A DNA stretch of 64,000 nt, from the NCBI RefSeq assembly GCF_001761485.1, contig NC_090775.1:2673001-2737000 (forward strand), read 5' to 3'. A model generated the notes under the pieces. It made no database searches. It had not been told where the DNA came from and worked only from the letters and a program-made list of their open reading frames with translations. Numbering within the stretch: the first letter of the stretch is position 1; each line of letters opens with the position of its first letter. Shown one piece after another: positions 49,205-61,329 of the stretch. This DNA comes from Yarrowia lipolytica. Lineage: Eukaryota > Ascomycota > Dipodascomycetes > Dipodascales. A program made the translations under genes and the position numbers.

Positions 49205-50767
49205 TTCTGGAATTCGGCGATTTAGAAGAGTGCAAGCGCTCGATTAATGTATTGTAAGTTATCCATCATCATTGACAATTGTATTGTAGTGTAGACTTCT
49301 GGCTCAGGGTTCAAGCCAAGCCAAGCTTTCTGCAGGGAGAGATGTAATGAACTGTATCGTGTTCGAGACTTCGACGCATTAGCTACAGTATATCCCGTAC
49401 TACTACTGTATCCCCGAACGAATACACCGAAAGATGTTGAGATGTACTGGCTTGTATTTCATATGATCCGTGTACTTTTAGGGGAGGCAGGTGTGCTGAG
49501 ATCTCTATAGATAGATAAATACATGCATGTCATAGCTTGGCACCTACTGTACGTGCAGTGTGGTAGTGATACTGAGGTGCTTGTTCCTGGTTGGGGGAAG
49601 AGTATTCTTTAGTGTCTATAGATGTCAAACAGTACTTGAACTGAAACTGTCTCAGTGTACACTATTTACTGTGTTGGTGTACATCTTTAGTTCATATTCG
49701 AACACCAGAAGTAGCGTAAGTACACACTGTACACTGTAGCACATTATCGTACAAGATGTACTTGGGCTGGTACACACATGTACAAGTAGAGCGAACACGT
49801 TATGAGGGGTATTCCCACATTGTCTACTACAAGTACAGTACAGGTATTTGCACCCACTGACTCTCCCATTGACTCTCAACTTCTGGTTTTGTACATGTAA
49901 TTGTACCTCTGCCGGCTCCATGTTTGCTTGGAATCTGGCAATAATGGGGATGCCAATCTGATCTCACATTTGTACAATTAAGGGATATTGATGATGGGGC
50001 CTGGACAGCACAAGTATGATGGATCTCTGCATTTTATAAACATCATAAACGTGGATGCTGCCATTTCAATCGGCTTCTAGCTGCGTTCTACAGTAGATAA
50101 ATAATTTTTCAAGTTTTGTGAGACCATTGAAGTAGACGAATCGCCGGCTTTCATCTCGATTGTTTCTATCGCATTGTTGTATCATTTTGGTATTTGTAGT
50201 TACTGTAAACCCAGTGCTACATGTACTGTATCTCTACTTATACAGTAGTTGGGTAATTGGAATTACAGTATACTGAATCCACCACAGTCAACGGGACTAC
50301 CTAAAATACACATTCAGGATAGCTACGCTTCTAGATACTGTACACGCACGCTCTGTCAAGCAAAAAAAATAAAAATAAAATAAAATTCGCTATCGCATTT
50401 TTCACACATTTCTCCTACAAATTGTTCATTATAAGTAGCGATCCTCCCTCCTGGCTGGTGAAGATGGTCCCATTCAGTCAAGGCAACCTAGGTTTCAACA
50501 CGGTTGTGGGCTGCACATGACAGACCACTTCAATTTGGCCTTAGTAAGCACTAATACGAAATGTGAAGACAATATATATTCCAAATTTTGTCCACTAATT
50601 GATTTATTGCTTCAATTCCCCCCAAACCTGCCAGATTACTCACTTATCATCGCCCCTCAATGAACCTCATTTTATACCCTAACCCTAAATCACCACTGGC
50701 GGCAACCTTGAAAACATCCATCACCACTTCCTACGAGTAGAGGATTTGCACGACATCACAATCAACA
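49205..50767. other. Intergenic region CCP1/MLP1
   Basis: About 1.56 kb. TACAAGTA words occur near 49780 and 49828. The right end holds the MLP1 promoter with ACCCTAACCCTAA. A minus-strand ATG frame of 89 codons (49652-49921) has no features. Confidence 0.65.
50676..50688. promoter_or_regulatory. Telomere-type TTAGGG pair upstream of MLP1
   Basis: ACCCTAACCCTAA contains two CCCTAA units (TTAGGG on the other strand), 80 bp before the MLP1 ATG. Tbf1- and Tay1-type Myb factors bind such units at promoters and telomeres. Confidence 0.4.
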
Positions 50768-53700
50768 ATGGACGAAAACATGACGGATGCGACTAAGTCG
50801 CCGTCGCAGCCTTCGTCCGTGGACATGACGTTTGTGGCCAATTTTTTCGATCTCGATGAGGCAACTGTGCAGCAGCTACCTCACGGTCTGTCTCACAAGC
50901 TGGCGTCTCAGGCCCAGCAGTTCGAGCTTCTCAAGAGTGAAAAGATGATGGCGGAGGTGAATTTTGGTGAGTAAAAACAATCAAGAAAAGTATTGCCGAA
51001 ACTAAGGTGCTACTCGCTCTCAACAGAAACTAACACAGAACAATCGACACACAGTCTCAACTCGAAACTGAAGACTATCAAATCCCAACTTGCCCAGGCC
51101 AAGGAGAATGAGGATGAACTCTCTTCGGAGATTGCAACTCTCAAGGCCGAGGCCAAGTCGTTCGAGGAGGCCAAAGAGTCCATGGCCTCTGCTTCTGAGC
51201 GATCAGGAGCAGTTGTCGAAAGCCTAAGAAGCGACATTGCGCTACTCGAAAACGAAAAACGACGTCTTCTTGAGAGCCTGGAATCTCGGGGAGGTGACTT
51301 TGTGTCTCTTCGTGCGGATCTCGAGGCTGCACAGGCCAAGAACGGAGAACATCGACGAGTGATTGTGGAGCTGGAGGCACAGGTGCAGAAGGAACATGCG
51401 GCAGTGCTGCAGGCGCGGTTCAAGGAGGAGCAGCTCAAGCAGGAGACACAGCAGCTCAAAAAGAGTAACGCATGGTTGGACGAGGAGCTCAAGACCAAGC
51501 AGGAGGAACACAGCAGCTTTCGACGAGATAAGGCACAGCTGGTGGCCCGGTTACAGGCCGAGGTGGAGCAGACGGCAGCCGAGCGAGATGGCTTACGTGC
51601 TTCTCTTGACACGGCTCGATCGAGCAACAACACCGTGTCTGCCAAGGTCGATGAGCTATTGACTCGAAACAAGCAGCTGCAGGATGCAGCCGCGTTGGCT
51701 GAGGAGAATTTCCGACGAGAAATGTCTGCTCAAAAACGGCTGGCTGAGCTATACGAGAAGTCAGCGTCAGATGCCAAGGCTCGAGTCAACGAGCTGGAAA
51801 ATGGAGGAAACGTAAAGCTGCGAGCTGCAGTGGAAGAGGAGCGGGCCAAAAGTGCGTCTTTGGAGGCCAAACTGGAGGCGGTCGAGAAGCAGCTTCAGGA
51901 GATTCATGGATCCTCGAGTACATCTTCCTTTGCTAACGGCACACCTGCTCCTTCTACGCCTCTTCGGGGAGGTCTCATTCCTGGCGGAGGAAATGGTACT
52001 CCCTTTTCCCCGTCTGCCAAAATTGTTTCCGAGCTCAACCGGGGTGGAATCTCTCTTGTGCAACTCTACGCTGACTATCAGGATGTGTGCAAGCGTCTGG
52101 AAAAGGAGCGAAGCCGAAACGACGAGCTGCAGAGCGACTTTGACAGACTGCTGGAGGAAATGGAACAACACACGCCTGCCATTCTGGCTGAGCGAGACGA
52201 GTGTAAGCGTCTGGAGGGTGAACTGGTGCAGTTGAGTGTGCAGCTGCAGGAGGTGTCTGAGTCACGTGAAAAGCTGGCTGCAGGCACAGAAAAGGCCGAG
52301 GTAACTGCTAGAGACGGCCAGCGCGAGATCAAGCTGTTACAGCAGCAACTTGGGGATGCCTCTCGGCAGATCCAGCATCTGCTTGTTCAGCAGAAGATGC
52401 GGGAGGGCAACTCTGGCCCTCTGACTGTGGCTGAGCGAGAAGCTCTCAATGGCATGCTTTCTGGTGAGCTGGACGTGTCTGATACTGATAAAGTCATCAG
52501 TGAACGCCTTGTTGTGTTTGCTGATATCATTGGCATGCAGAAGCAGAATGAGCGACTTCTTAAAATCTCCAGGGAGCTTGGTCAGAAGCTGGAAGCTAAG
52601 GAGTCTGAAACTCGAGACAAGATGGCCAACGTGGAGTCTGCAGCTATACAGGAAGCGCACGATGCTCTCGAATCTGTTGTGGGCGACATGGAGCGTCTTC
52701 AGAGCCGATTCGAGGCTGTTTCGAGAGAACGAGACATGTTCCGGCGTATTGCTGGCGACAAGGAGAATGGAGGAGTTGGTGCTAACAACAATGCCGTCAC
52801 TGTTACTTCTTCTTCTGCTTCTGACGGCTCTCTTGAGGCTGAGTGGAATGCTTATAGGACTGAAACTAACGCTACAATCAAGTCTCTCAACACTCAGATC
52901 ACGTCTCTGTCTGATGAGCGACATAGTCTGCAGATCAACCTGTCCAAGGCCGAGAGCCAGTGTGTTCTTCTTGGTGAGCGTCTTCAAAATCTCAAAACGA
53001 ACAGCGAGACTACTCGACAGGAGCGAGAACAGCTTCGACAGCGAGTTGAGCAGCTCCAAGAGGCCGCCACTCGACAAGAAATTCGAACCCAAGCTGCCAC
53101 AGAGGATGTGGTGTCTGCCAGATCTACCTGTGATCAGCTTCGAGGAGAAGTGTCCAACTTACAGGCCGAGAAGCGAGTGTGGAAGTCTATTGAGCAGCGT
53201 ATCACCAAGGATAATTCTGAGCTGATGGATGAGAAGACCAGACTGAACGGTGTTATCGCCCAGATGCAGGTTACCGAATCTGAGCGGTCCATGCAGGAGG
53301 GAGAGTCTCGGAAGCGACTTGTTTCACAGCTGGAGGCTCTGGAACAGAGCAAGAGTTCCACAGAAAAGCAGCTGGAGGAGGCCCGAGGAGAGCTCAAAAA
53401 GGTGTCTGATCGACGAGACATTGAGCAGGTGCAGTACCAGGAGCGAGTCGATGCCCTCAACAAGGAGACTGGAGTTGCTCGGGAGCATCTTGCCGTCGCC
53501 AAGGCCGAAGTTTCTTCTCTCAAGGAGCGGAACGCTTCTCTGGAGAGCCAGGTGATATCGTTGACTCAACAGGTTGCTGTCCTTCAGCAACAGAATGAGG
53601 GCGATGAGGCTACCCAGCTTGGTCGACTCAAGAGTGAGCTTGTTTCTGCCCAGAACGAGCTGTCTACTGCCAAATCCGAGCTTGCTGCTGCCAACGCTCA

Positions 53701-56659
53701 GGTTGAACAGTTCAAGGGGCTTGCTCAGGCTGCCGAGGAAGGTCTGGACAACATGGTGGCTTCTCATGACGAGTACAAGAAGTCGATTGAGGCACAGTTG
53801 GAGACCCAAACAAAGTCTGTGGCTGGTCTGGAGGAGCAGAACAAGGTGCTCTCCGAGGAGCTCAAGCTTGCACAAGGCGAGATTGATGTGTTGCAACGAC
53901 AGGAGGGAGAGCACATCAGTGCTGTTGTCAACGAGAAGAAGGCTCTGCTATCACAGATTGAGTCTCTTAAGGCAGAGACTTCCACTCTGTCTTCTCAGAC
54001 TGCCGAGTTGAAGAACCAGCTTCAGGAGACCGCCGTCAACTGTGCCACTTACCAGTCCAACTATGAGACTGAACTGGTAAAGCATGCCGAGGCTGCCAAC
54101 TCTCTCACTGCCCTTCGATCTCAATTCAATGAGGTCAAGACCCAAATTGCGGTGTCTGCTGCTGAAGCTAAGTCTGCCAAGGACCAGCTTGAGTCTGCTT
54201 CCGACTCCTGGGAGACTCAGAAGACTGCTCTCGAGGGGGAGGTTGCCAAGCTGAAGTCTCGAGTCGACGATGTTATTTCTCAGAACAATCTTCTTCTGGA
54301 CAGTCTCGAGACCCGAAAGTCTGGAGGGGACACTTCTGGAGAATCCACCACTACTAATACTGACGTTGTCACTTACTTGCGTCAGGAGAAGGAGATCATT
54401 GAGACCCAGCATGAGCTGGCTATCCAGGAGAACAAGCGTCTCCAGGCTCGACTAGATCACGTGAGTGTTTCTCTCGATGAGGCTCGTTCTGATCTGGAGC
54501 GACTCAAGGCCTCTATTAATGATGGAGCCAAGTCCGAGAGTGCTCGTCAGGAGCTTGCCGACAAAATGGAACAGCTCAGTGTGTTCCGAGAGTCCAACAA
54601 AACCCTTCGAATGGAATGCGAGGCTTCCAACAAGGAGGTTTCACGTCTCCAGGCTACCATTTCCACTCTGGAGGCCAAATTGGAGCCGTTTGAGAACCAG
54701 CTGAGTGACCGTGAGGCCGAGATTGAGGCTCAGAAGGGCGAGATCTCGCTACTCAAGGAGGACAATGAGCGGTGGAAGGCACGAACTCAGCAGATTCTGC
54801 AGCGACACGAGCGTGTGGATCCTGCCGAGCTCGAAAGCGCCAAGAAGGATCTCAAGACTAAGGAGACAGAGCTCGAAAGTGCCAAGAAGGATCTCGAGAC
54901 CAAGGAGACGGAGCTTGAGGAGGTCAAGAAGACCCTCGAGGCGACCAAGTCTCGTCTTGACCGACTGAAGGAGGAGGCCAGCCGAAAGCTCAAGCATGCC
55001 CAGCAGGCCAAGAACGCTGCTCAGCAGGAACTTGTGACTGCCCAGGCTGCGCTTGCTGAAGCTCAGAAGGCCGGATCGGCTGGTTCCGAAGCCCACACAG
55101 CTGAGGTGGAGACTCTGCAACAGCAGGTTCAGAAGCTGACGGCTGACCTTGAACAGGCTACTGCCAAGGCCTACGAGACCCAGACCCAACTGGATGCTGC
55201 CAATGCGCAGGTTGCCGAGGGTCAATCCAAGCTCGAGGCTGCTACTGCACAGATCAACGAATCGCAGTCCAAGTTGCATGCTGCTTCTGCCGAACTTAAC
55301 AAGGCCAAGGAGGAGGCTGCTACTACTGCAAGCGAGTTTGCCAGCTACAAGACGAAGGCCGAGTCCAATACAAATGCTGCAGAAGCTCCTACAGAGCCTG
55401 TTGTTCAGCAGCCTGTGGTCCAGCCCGCTCAGAGCGAGGACCTCAGCAATGAACTCACTTCTGCTCGAGCTGAGATTGAAGCTCTGAAGAAGGAGGTTGA
55501 TAGTGCTCGATCTGCTGCTGCCACTGTTGCAGCCGAGGCTGCCACCACCAAGGAAAACGATGGTGAAGGTACCACCACTACCGTAGTGGCAGACGCTTCC
55601 ACCGAGACGGCTCCCACCGTGGCTACTTCCGCCGCCACCCAGGCGGAACTCGAGGCTATGTCTCAGAAGATTGCAGCTCTTGAGAAGGAGCTGGCCCAGA
55701 AGGAGGAGGAGCTTAAGAACGCTCCTGTTCCGGAAGCCGTCAAGGCCCAGATTGTATCTCTTGAGGAGAAGGTGACTCAGCTCGAGACGGAGAAGAAGAC
55801 AGTTGAGACCGAACTTGCACAGGTTCGAGAGGAGCTCAAGCAGGCCCAGGAGACTGCTACCAAGACGTCTGTCGAAGGCGCTCCTCAGTCTCCTCCTTCT
55901 GACGAGGCCTACAGACTGCAAGTAAAGGAGGAGCTGTTGGCTTCGATCCAGAAGGATCATGAGGAGGAGATCCAGAGACTGCGAGCCCAGTGGCAGGCCC
56001 CTCTGGACGACTGGAAGACTAGAATCCGAAAGCAGGCCAACGACAAGGTCAAGGAGAAGATCGACGCCATCAACGCCGAGTGGAAGGGTAAGATGGATGC
56101 TCTGAGCACAGAGTGCGAGGAGAAGCTCAAACAAAAAGATGCTGAGATCAACCAGTCTAACCCCGAGTTTCAGGAGCGACTCAAGGCGGAGATTGAGAGT
56201 GCTCGAAACTCAGAGCGAAAGATGGCAGAGATGCGTCAAAAGCTGCTCAGCAGTAAGGTGGCCAAGCTGGAGGCCGAACTCAAGAGCCAATCCGAGGGCG
56301 GCTTGGCTGGTGTGCCCACTGCTCCTGCCTCCAGCATCTCAGTTCCTGGTATGGCTGCTCGACCCCAAAGCCGAATTCCCGGCCCTACTATTCGTGGAGG
56401 ACGAGGTGGCCGAGGTGGACTTCTGCAGCCTCAGCGACCCAGCATTGTGCGACCGGGATCTATTCCTGTGCCTGTGGCTGGTGTCAATCCGTTCGTTCCT
56501 GGTTCTGTGCCTGGGTCCACCACTGCTCCTGCTGCTGAGTCTACTTTCAACAACTCTGGTGTTCCCCCTGGAGCTCCTACTGGTCCTGGAGGAGGATCTG
56601 CCAAGCGGCCTCTTTCTGGAGAACAGCCTGATGCTCAGAAGAAGCGCCGAGATGATTAG
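50768..56659 (+). CDS. MLP1: Nuclear basket protein, Mlp1/Tpr family
   Basis: Two exons, 50768..50966 and 51039..56659, give 1939 residues. Mlp/Tpr proteins form the filaments of the nuclear pore basket and take part in mRNA quality control and chromatin tethering. Nearly the whole chain from about 60 to 1780 is predicted coiled coil, with dense Leu heptads, Glu, Lys and Gln. A short Gly/Ser/Pro break lies near 375-405. The region around 1100-1250 corresponds to the conserved TPR/MLP1/MLP2-like segment. The C-terminal 150 residues are Pro/Gly-rich with GGRGGRGG and end in a basic KRPLS...KKRRDD patch that could be the nuclear signal. Length fits Mlp1 (1875). The family is clear from size and architecture; Mlp1 versus Mlp2 cannot be decided and one gene probably serves both roles. 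Confidence 0.88.
50967..51038 (+). other. MLP1: MLP1 intron
   Basis: 72 nt, GTGAGT to ACTAACACAG. A second AG at 51026 (CAACAG) would also keep the frame and insert four residues; the CTAAC-linked site at 51038 is preferred. Confidence 0.85.
54827..54910 (+). repeat. MLP1: 42-bp tandem duplication in MLP1
   Basis: Two adjacent 42-bp units encode ELESAKKDL[KE]TKET at residues 1330-1343 and 1344-1357; a third diverged unit starts at 54911. The period of 14 residues keeps the coiled coil in register. Confidence 0.85.
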
Positions 56660-57030
56660 AGAGGATGGGAGCTGGAGGAGGATGATATGGAATGGAAGGG
56701 GGTGTATTATTAATGTATTGTTTAATGAAATTGTATATTTGTAACATGTATAAACATGTATAGATAGGCTTCAAGTACATACTCGTACTCGTACATGGAA
56801 TAAATGAATATTAAATTGAATATTGAAGAGATAAATTATGCAAAGGAGCGTGGGCCTGTGACAACGGGACTTGCTTGTAAGACGATGGTGTACTTGGACA
56901 GCGAGGGCGAGAATGTATGCCTTTCACAATAAAACACGTGCGTATATCATTTCTTGATACAATGAGTGACAATCATTAGCTAGTCGAACTGTTTCAACTT
57001 TAGTCGGCATAGTTCACGTGCTGTAGACTC
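56660..57030. other. Convergent 3' region after MLP1
   Basis: About 370 bp, AT-rich, with AGTACATACTCGTACTCGTAC near 56773. No gene. Confidence 0.7.
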
Positions 57031-57471
57031 TTAAAAAAGCAGAGCTGCGAAACCAACCATGACCACTGTTCCAGCAACGGCCAGAGAGGTGGCTCCGTTG
57101 GCATTGGCAGGGGCAGACGAGGCAGGGGAGGCCGAAGATGCTGCGTCAGACTTGGAATTGGATGGAGCCGAGGTAGAGTCAGCCGTAGCTGCTCTTCCAG
57201 AAGAGGCGGCTCCAGAAGAAGCGGTAGCAGAGGCCAGACCGGAAGCAGAGCCGCCGTTGGACACCTCCTTGTTGCTGGCAGCCTCAGATCCGCTCTGAGG
57301 GGTGATATATGTTCGAATGGGGTGGATGTGAGAGACGGAGGGGTCTGTGGAGCCATTTCCAGCTGCGACGGTGGAGGTCACCACAGAGGCTGTAGTAGTG
57401 ACATTGATGGCACCAGGGGTGATGATGGTGTTAACGGGATGGATGGGGGCCACTGAGTTGACTGACGACAT
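57031..57471 (-). CDS. Ser/Ala-rich protein with GPI-like C-terminus
   Basis: The ATG at 57471 gives 146 residues. The N-terminal part has two related short segments, HPVNTIITPG and HPIRTYITPQSG. The middle is almost only Ser, Ala, Gly, Thr, Asn and Asp, as in O-mannosylated cell-wall proteins. The end NANGATSLAVAGTVVMVGFA and then ALLF is a typical GPI-anchor signal: small residues, spacer, then a hydrophobic tail. No signal peptide is present at this start, an in-frame stop lies about 45 bp upstream, and I find no clear splice site that would add one. Either a first exon is hidden or the C-terminal helix works as a tail anchor. No family is recognised. Confidence 0.55.
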   Translation of the reverse strand: MSSVNSVAPIHPVNTIITPGAINVTTTASVVTSTVAAGNGSTDPSVSHIHPIRTYITPQSGSEAASNKEVSNGGSASGLASATASSGAASSGRAATADSTSAPSNSKSDAASSASPASSAPANANGATSLAVAGTVVMVGFAALLF

Positions 57472-58530
57472 GTTGTAACTGAGGTGTGGAGGGGTTGAAC
57501 AATGGTTATGTTAATTCTCGTACGGTATAAAGAGATCGGCAACACAAAATAATGTTGCCAGTACAAGTACAATTCGTTAACCCGCTTAAACGAAAGTTAA
57601 AAGTGTTCGGGGAAGGGATATTGGAAGCCGAAAGGGTGTGAAAATAAAAAATTGAAAATAAATGGTTCACTAACACACCACAATACACACCCGACACTTT
57701 TTTCTTTTATTCTAAGAGCAATATCCGCCACTATTTCTCGAGCGCAATTTATCTTCCTGCACCTTAAGCAGCTGATTGTGGCGATTAAACTACTCAATTG
57801 CATATATGTCGATGGCTGGAAGGAGGTTGGAGGTGGGCAATTTATTTATGACTACGCTGTAGAGGTGGTGGTATATTATCGCAGACAAACAATCTCAAGA
57901 TTGATTGATTTATGGTAGCTCATTATTTCACTCAACTGTCAGGAAAACTTCCTCTCGTGCTGTATAAGTAGTGCTCTATCGTCTACTGTACCCACCTTTT
58001 TCCACTCCCAATATCACGGCAAAGTTATAATTAAATGAATGTATATGCAAAAAAAAAAAAAAATGGTATCATGTTGTTGGCCAAAAACACCAGAGGCCAC
58101 TGATCTTCACAGAAAAAGTAATGACTGACAGTACAGTAACGTTACACCATGTAATAGGAGCTACGATGAATATGAGTATGAATATACAGTATAAAGTAAG
58201 ATGTTTGTTTTAATACACACTGCCCGTATATATACACATTGACGACTACAATACCTTCAATGTGCCTCTCTTTCCATACAGCCGGTTATCTGCATCTCCT
58301 GATGTACAGGCTACATAATTCAAGTGCTGTACCGAAACACTCCAAATATGGTCCTGAGATAATAAAACCTTAATCATCGAACGAAGGGGCAGAACATAAA
58401 GAACACCAACGACACCACGGGTACCCACAAGTACACGCGGCAGGCCCTGTTCAATACTCTAATAATATATATTTGTTATACGTTGTGTTCATTTTTTGTG
58501 TTTGTTGCTATCCAAAACCCCGGACTCTAT
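57472..58530. other. Gene-free stretch before the MCD4 3' end
   Basis: About 1 kb. Contains GTACAAGTAC at 57561-57570, a 24-bp repeat shared with 62165-62188 and a run of 15 A directly after it. No gene is supported. Confidence 0.65.
58026..58049. repeat. Copy A of an exact 24-bp repeat
   Basis: Begins TATAATTAAATG and ends TATATGCA; identical to 62165-62188. Directly followed by a run of A (58049-58063). Confidence 0.85.
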
Positions 58531-61329
58531 TTACATGTCCTTCTTGATCTTGGAAACGTGCGGTGCGATGGTCACTCCAGCAACTAAAACGCCAGAGAGG
58601 TACTCTAACACCATCATGAACAGACTGAGACCACTGGCGATACAGTAGTGTGAAATACCAGTGCCAATGTCGAGCCATGAGCCCTCATCGACAACCAGAT
58701 AGAAGAAGTTGAGTGTCAGAATGTCGGAGACACACAAGACCATGGAGAACAGCGCCGAAGGAGGAACTCCAAGCTTCAGGTTCAAGATGCCCAGACATGC
58801 AGATAGGACAGCAAACGGCACCAAGATCTTGAACATGAGCAGAGCACCCATGGAGAAGGGGTCAAATACAGGAATCAATCGGTACACAGAGTCCAGAGAG
58901 AAAGACGAAATGGAGGCAATGTTTCCAATACCGAAGAAACCAATCTGGGACATGAAGAAGGTGAACAAAGCCATTCGGAAGTCACCAGGAGTAAGATCAG
59001 CCCGGGTCTGGGGTGTCACTCGGGCATCTCGCATTTGAGTCTCAAGCTCAATCCAGATGACAAGGATAGCAAAGAAACAGACGTAGAAGAATCCCTCCCA
59101 CGAGATGGTGAGGATGACAAAGGTAGGTCCAAATGCCAGGAAGATGATGAGCAGACGCAGTCTGTAGTCCTTGGCATCAGATCCCAGGAAGTGTAAGAAG
59201 GGCACTGCAAGGGAGAGAAGAAGAGAGATCCATCCTCCAACCTGAGAAAACAGAGGAAGACCGTTTCGAGCAGTAAGAGACTCAACGGACTCTCGAGTGA
59301 AGTACATGGTTGCAACAACGAGAAGGATCTGAGCAAAGAGAACGCAAACAGTGGAGGCCGCAAGAGCAAGTTTTCGCTGCAGATGAATAGTGAACACCAG
59401 TCCAATGACCAGCATGAGGGCACCAGAAAGCAGAATCTGCTCAATAGACTCCACCTTCACGACCTCCAGAAGTGTGAAGGAAGACATGATTGCGCACATG
59501 ACAACCCAGGCAAGAGTAGTGGGCCATTCTCGCTTGGCAACAGTGAAGTTGTGCACAAAGGGCCACAGAGTAGCGAGTCCGAAACAAACAGAGAATATCT
59601 CTCGGTGGAAGTACCCGTAAACAATGGCCTCAAGGAGAACAAGAGAGAGACCAATGTCCAAAATAGCAGCAAGAGCTGGAGCCTTAGAGGTAGATCGTCG
59701 TGCCAGAATGGAGATACCCTCGGCAACAGCAGTTCGCCTCTGCAAGACAGCCTCCCAGAAGACAACAGGAAAGACAGCGTAGAGGTGGTAGTGGAGAGGA
59801 GACTTCTGGAAAACGAAGAAGCCTGAAAGAATGGCCAGGGCAACGTAGGCAACTCCCTTGAGAGGAAGAGACGTGGTAAAAGGCTTGTCGGACTGAACCA
59901 CGAAGGCAAGCAGGTAAGAGCAGAAGGCAACAGCAATCCATCCAAAGAAGCCTATGGTCACCAGGGTTCGCAGGAACAGCCAATTGTAGGTCTGAAGGTA
60001 CTTAAGGCCGGTGATGGCATATGTCATGAGTTCCTCAGAGGCAACAATCGACTCCTGGTCGAGTCCCTGGGCAATCAGCTCGTCGATATGGGCCAGTCTC
60101 TCATCGATGGTCTTTCCAGCATCAGAGAGGGGAGGGTAAGGCTTGAAAATGATCTGGGAACCCTTCTGCTGCTCTTCCTTGACTAGGTACTGCTCCACAA
60201 GAGCAAGAGCGTTGTTTCGGATAGCCAGAGCCTTGGTCTCAGAAGTAGCGTTCACAAAAGCCAGAGGAAGCTCTCCGACAGAGTTAGAGGGGTAGTTGAG
60301 ACCCACAAGGTACGACATAAGAGAGGCGATATCAGCCTGGTTGACGTCATTTCGCTTGACAGGCAGATCCCAGACCTCTGAGTAGTCGTCGTGATTACCC
60401 TTGTCTTCGAAGGCGGGGATTGGCTTGTTAACTCCAGCTCCCCAAGCGATGAGAGGAGTTCGAGTGTTATCAGGGTGACCGTCACCGTGTGAACCCCAAT
60501 CGGACATGCCGTGATCGGCCGTAAACACCCAAGCGGTCTGTTCGTCATCGTTGTAGAACTTGTTCACCTTGTCCACCAACTTCTCGATGTTCTCATCAAT
60601 GTACTTGATGTTATCGTAATACTCAGCCGAGTAGGGTCGGTAAGAATGACCAGCAGTGTCGATTCCAAGCAGATGCAGGAAGAAGACGGTCTTGTCGGAT
60701 CTCAATTGGTCGTTCAGAGTCTTGTTGGTCTTTGATTTATCGAAGATCTCGTCCAGGTGGTCGAAAACGAACGCGTCAAGCTCAATAGAACCCTTTGTGA
60801 AATCCTCAAAGTCGTGGCCATACATGATAGCATCAATTCGCGATTGATCCTCGGCTCCATGCTTGAACATGGGCAAGATATCGGGAGATCCAAGCGAGTA
60901 AGTGTGTCTGGACTGGTTGAAAACGGAGTCAAAGTCCACAGGGTTTTCCTTCCATCCCTTTGTGACGGCACTCACGTCCTCGTAGAAGCCTGCAATGAGC
61001 GCCACATGGCCAGGACGACTTTCTGTGGGCATTCGGGTGTGTGAGATGCCAAAAGTCGCGTCGGACATGACCTTTGAACGCAAAAAAGGAGCCAGGTACT
61101 CGGACTCGCCAGTTGTGGGATGTCGCACCTTCTCAAAGGCCTTGTCGGCTCTCAGACCGTCTCCCACAATGAGGAACAGCCGCTTGGCAGGCGGAGTAGC
61201 GGTACTCTGGTGATGCTTCATGCCATGGATCAAGGGCGACACAAAGTAGATGTCGAAGATTGACCACATGAAGGCCACATGGAAAATGACTCCCACCAGC
61301 AGCACCAGCTTCTTGTTGAGCGATATCAT
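58531..61329 (-). CDS. MCD4: GPI ethanolamine phosphate transferase 1
   Basis: The 932-residue protein adds phosphoethanolamine to the first mannose of GPI precursors in the ER. One N-terminal membrane anchor (about 8-31) is followed by a lumenal alkaline-phosphatase-like domain (about 48-330). Its metal-binding motifs are FLIVGDGLRADK with D57, the nucleophile segment RMPTESRPGH with T102, LLGIDTAGHSYRP, and FTADHGMSDWGSHGDGHPDN. The C-terminal half has more than ten hydrophobic helices (about 455-925), matching the Mcd4 layout and its usual length near 920. The start has MISLNKKLVLL, normal for the family. It is divergent from the aminopeptidase gene. Confidence 0.96.
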   Translation of the reverse strand: MISLNKKLVLLVGVIFHVAFMWSIFDIYFVSPLIHGMKHHQSTATPPAKRLFLIVGDGLRADKAFEKVRHPTTGESEYLAPFLRSKVMSDATFGISHTRMPTESRPGHVALIAGFYEDVSAVTKGWKENPVDFDSVFNQSRHTYSLGSPDILPMFKHGAEDQSRIDAIMYGHDFEDFTKGSIELDAFVFDHLDEIFDKSKTNKTLNDQLRSDKTVFFLHLLGIDTAGHSYRPYSAEYYDNIKYIDENIEKLVDKVNKFYNDDEQTAWVFTADHGMSDWGSHGDGHPDNTRTPLIAWGAGVNKPIPAFEDKGNHDDYSEVWDLPVKRNDVNQADIASLMSYLVGLNYPSNSVGELPLAFVNATSETKALAIRNNALALVEQYLVKEEQQKGSQIIFKPYPPLSDAGKTIDERLAHIDELIAQGLDQESIVASEELMTYAITGLKYLQTYNWLFLRTLVTIGFFGWIAVAFCSYLLAFVVQSDKPFTTSLPLKGVAYVALAILSGFFVFQKSPLHYHLYAVFPVVFWEAVLQRRTAVAEGISILARRSTSKAPALAAILDIGLSLVLLEAIVYGYFHREIFSVCFGLATLWPFVHNFTVAKREWPTTLAWVVMCAIMSSFTLLEVVKVESIEQILLSGALMLVIGLVFTIHLQRKLALAASTVCVLFAQILLVVATMYFTRESVESLTARNGLPLFSQVGGWISLLLSLAVPFLHFLGSDAKDYRLRLLIIFLAFGPTFVILTISWEGFFYVCFFAILVIWIELETQMRDARVTPQTRADLTPGDFRMALFTFFMSQIGFFGIGNIASISSFSLDSVYRLIPVFDPFSMGALLMFKILVPFAVLSACLGILNLKLGVPPSALFSMVLCVSDILTLNFFYLVVDEGSWLDIGTGISHYCIASGLSLFMMVLEYLSGVLVAGVTIAPHVSKIKKDM

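Noticed and set aside
49300-49330. GGTTCAAGCC near 49307 as a tRNA B box
   Set aside because: Flanking bases do not form a T-stem and there is no A box upstream.
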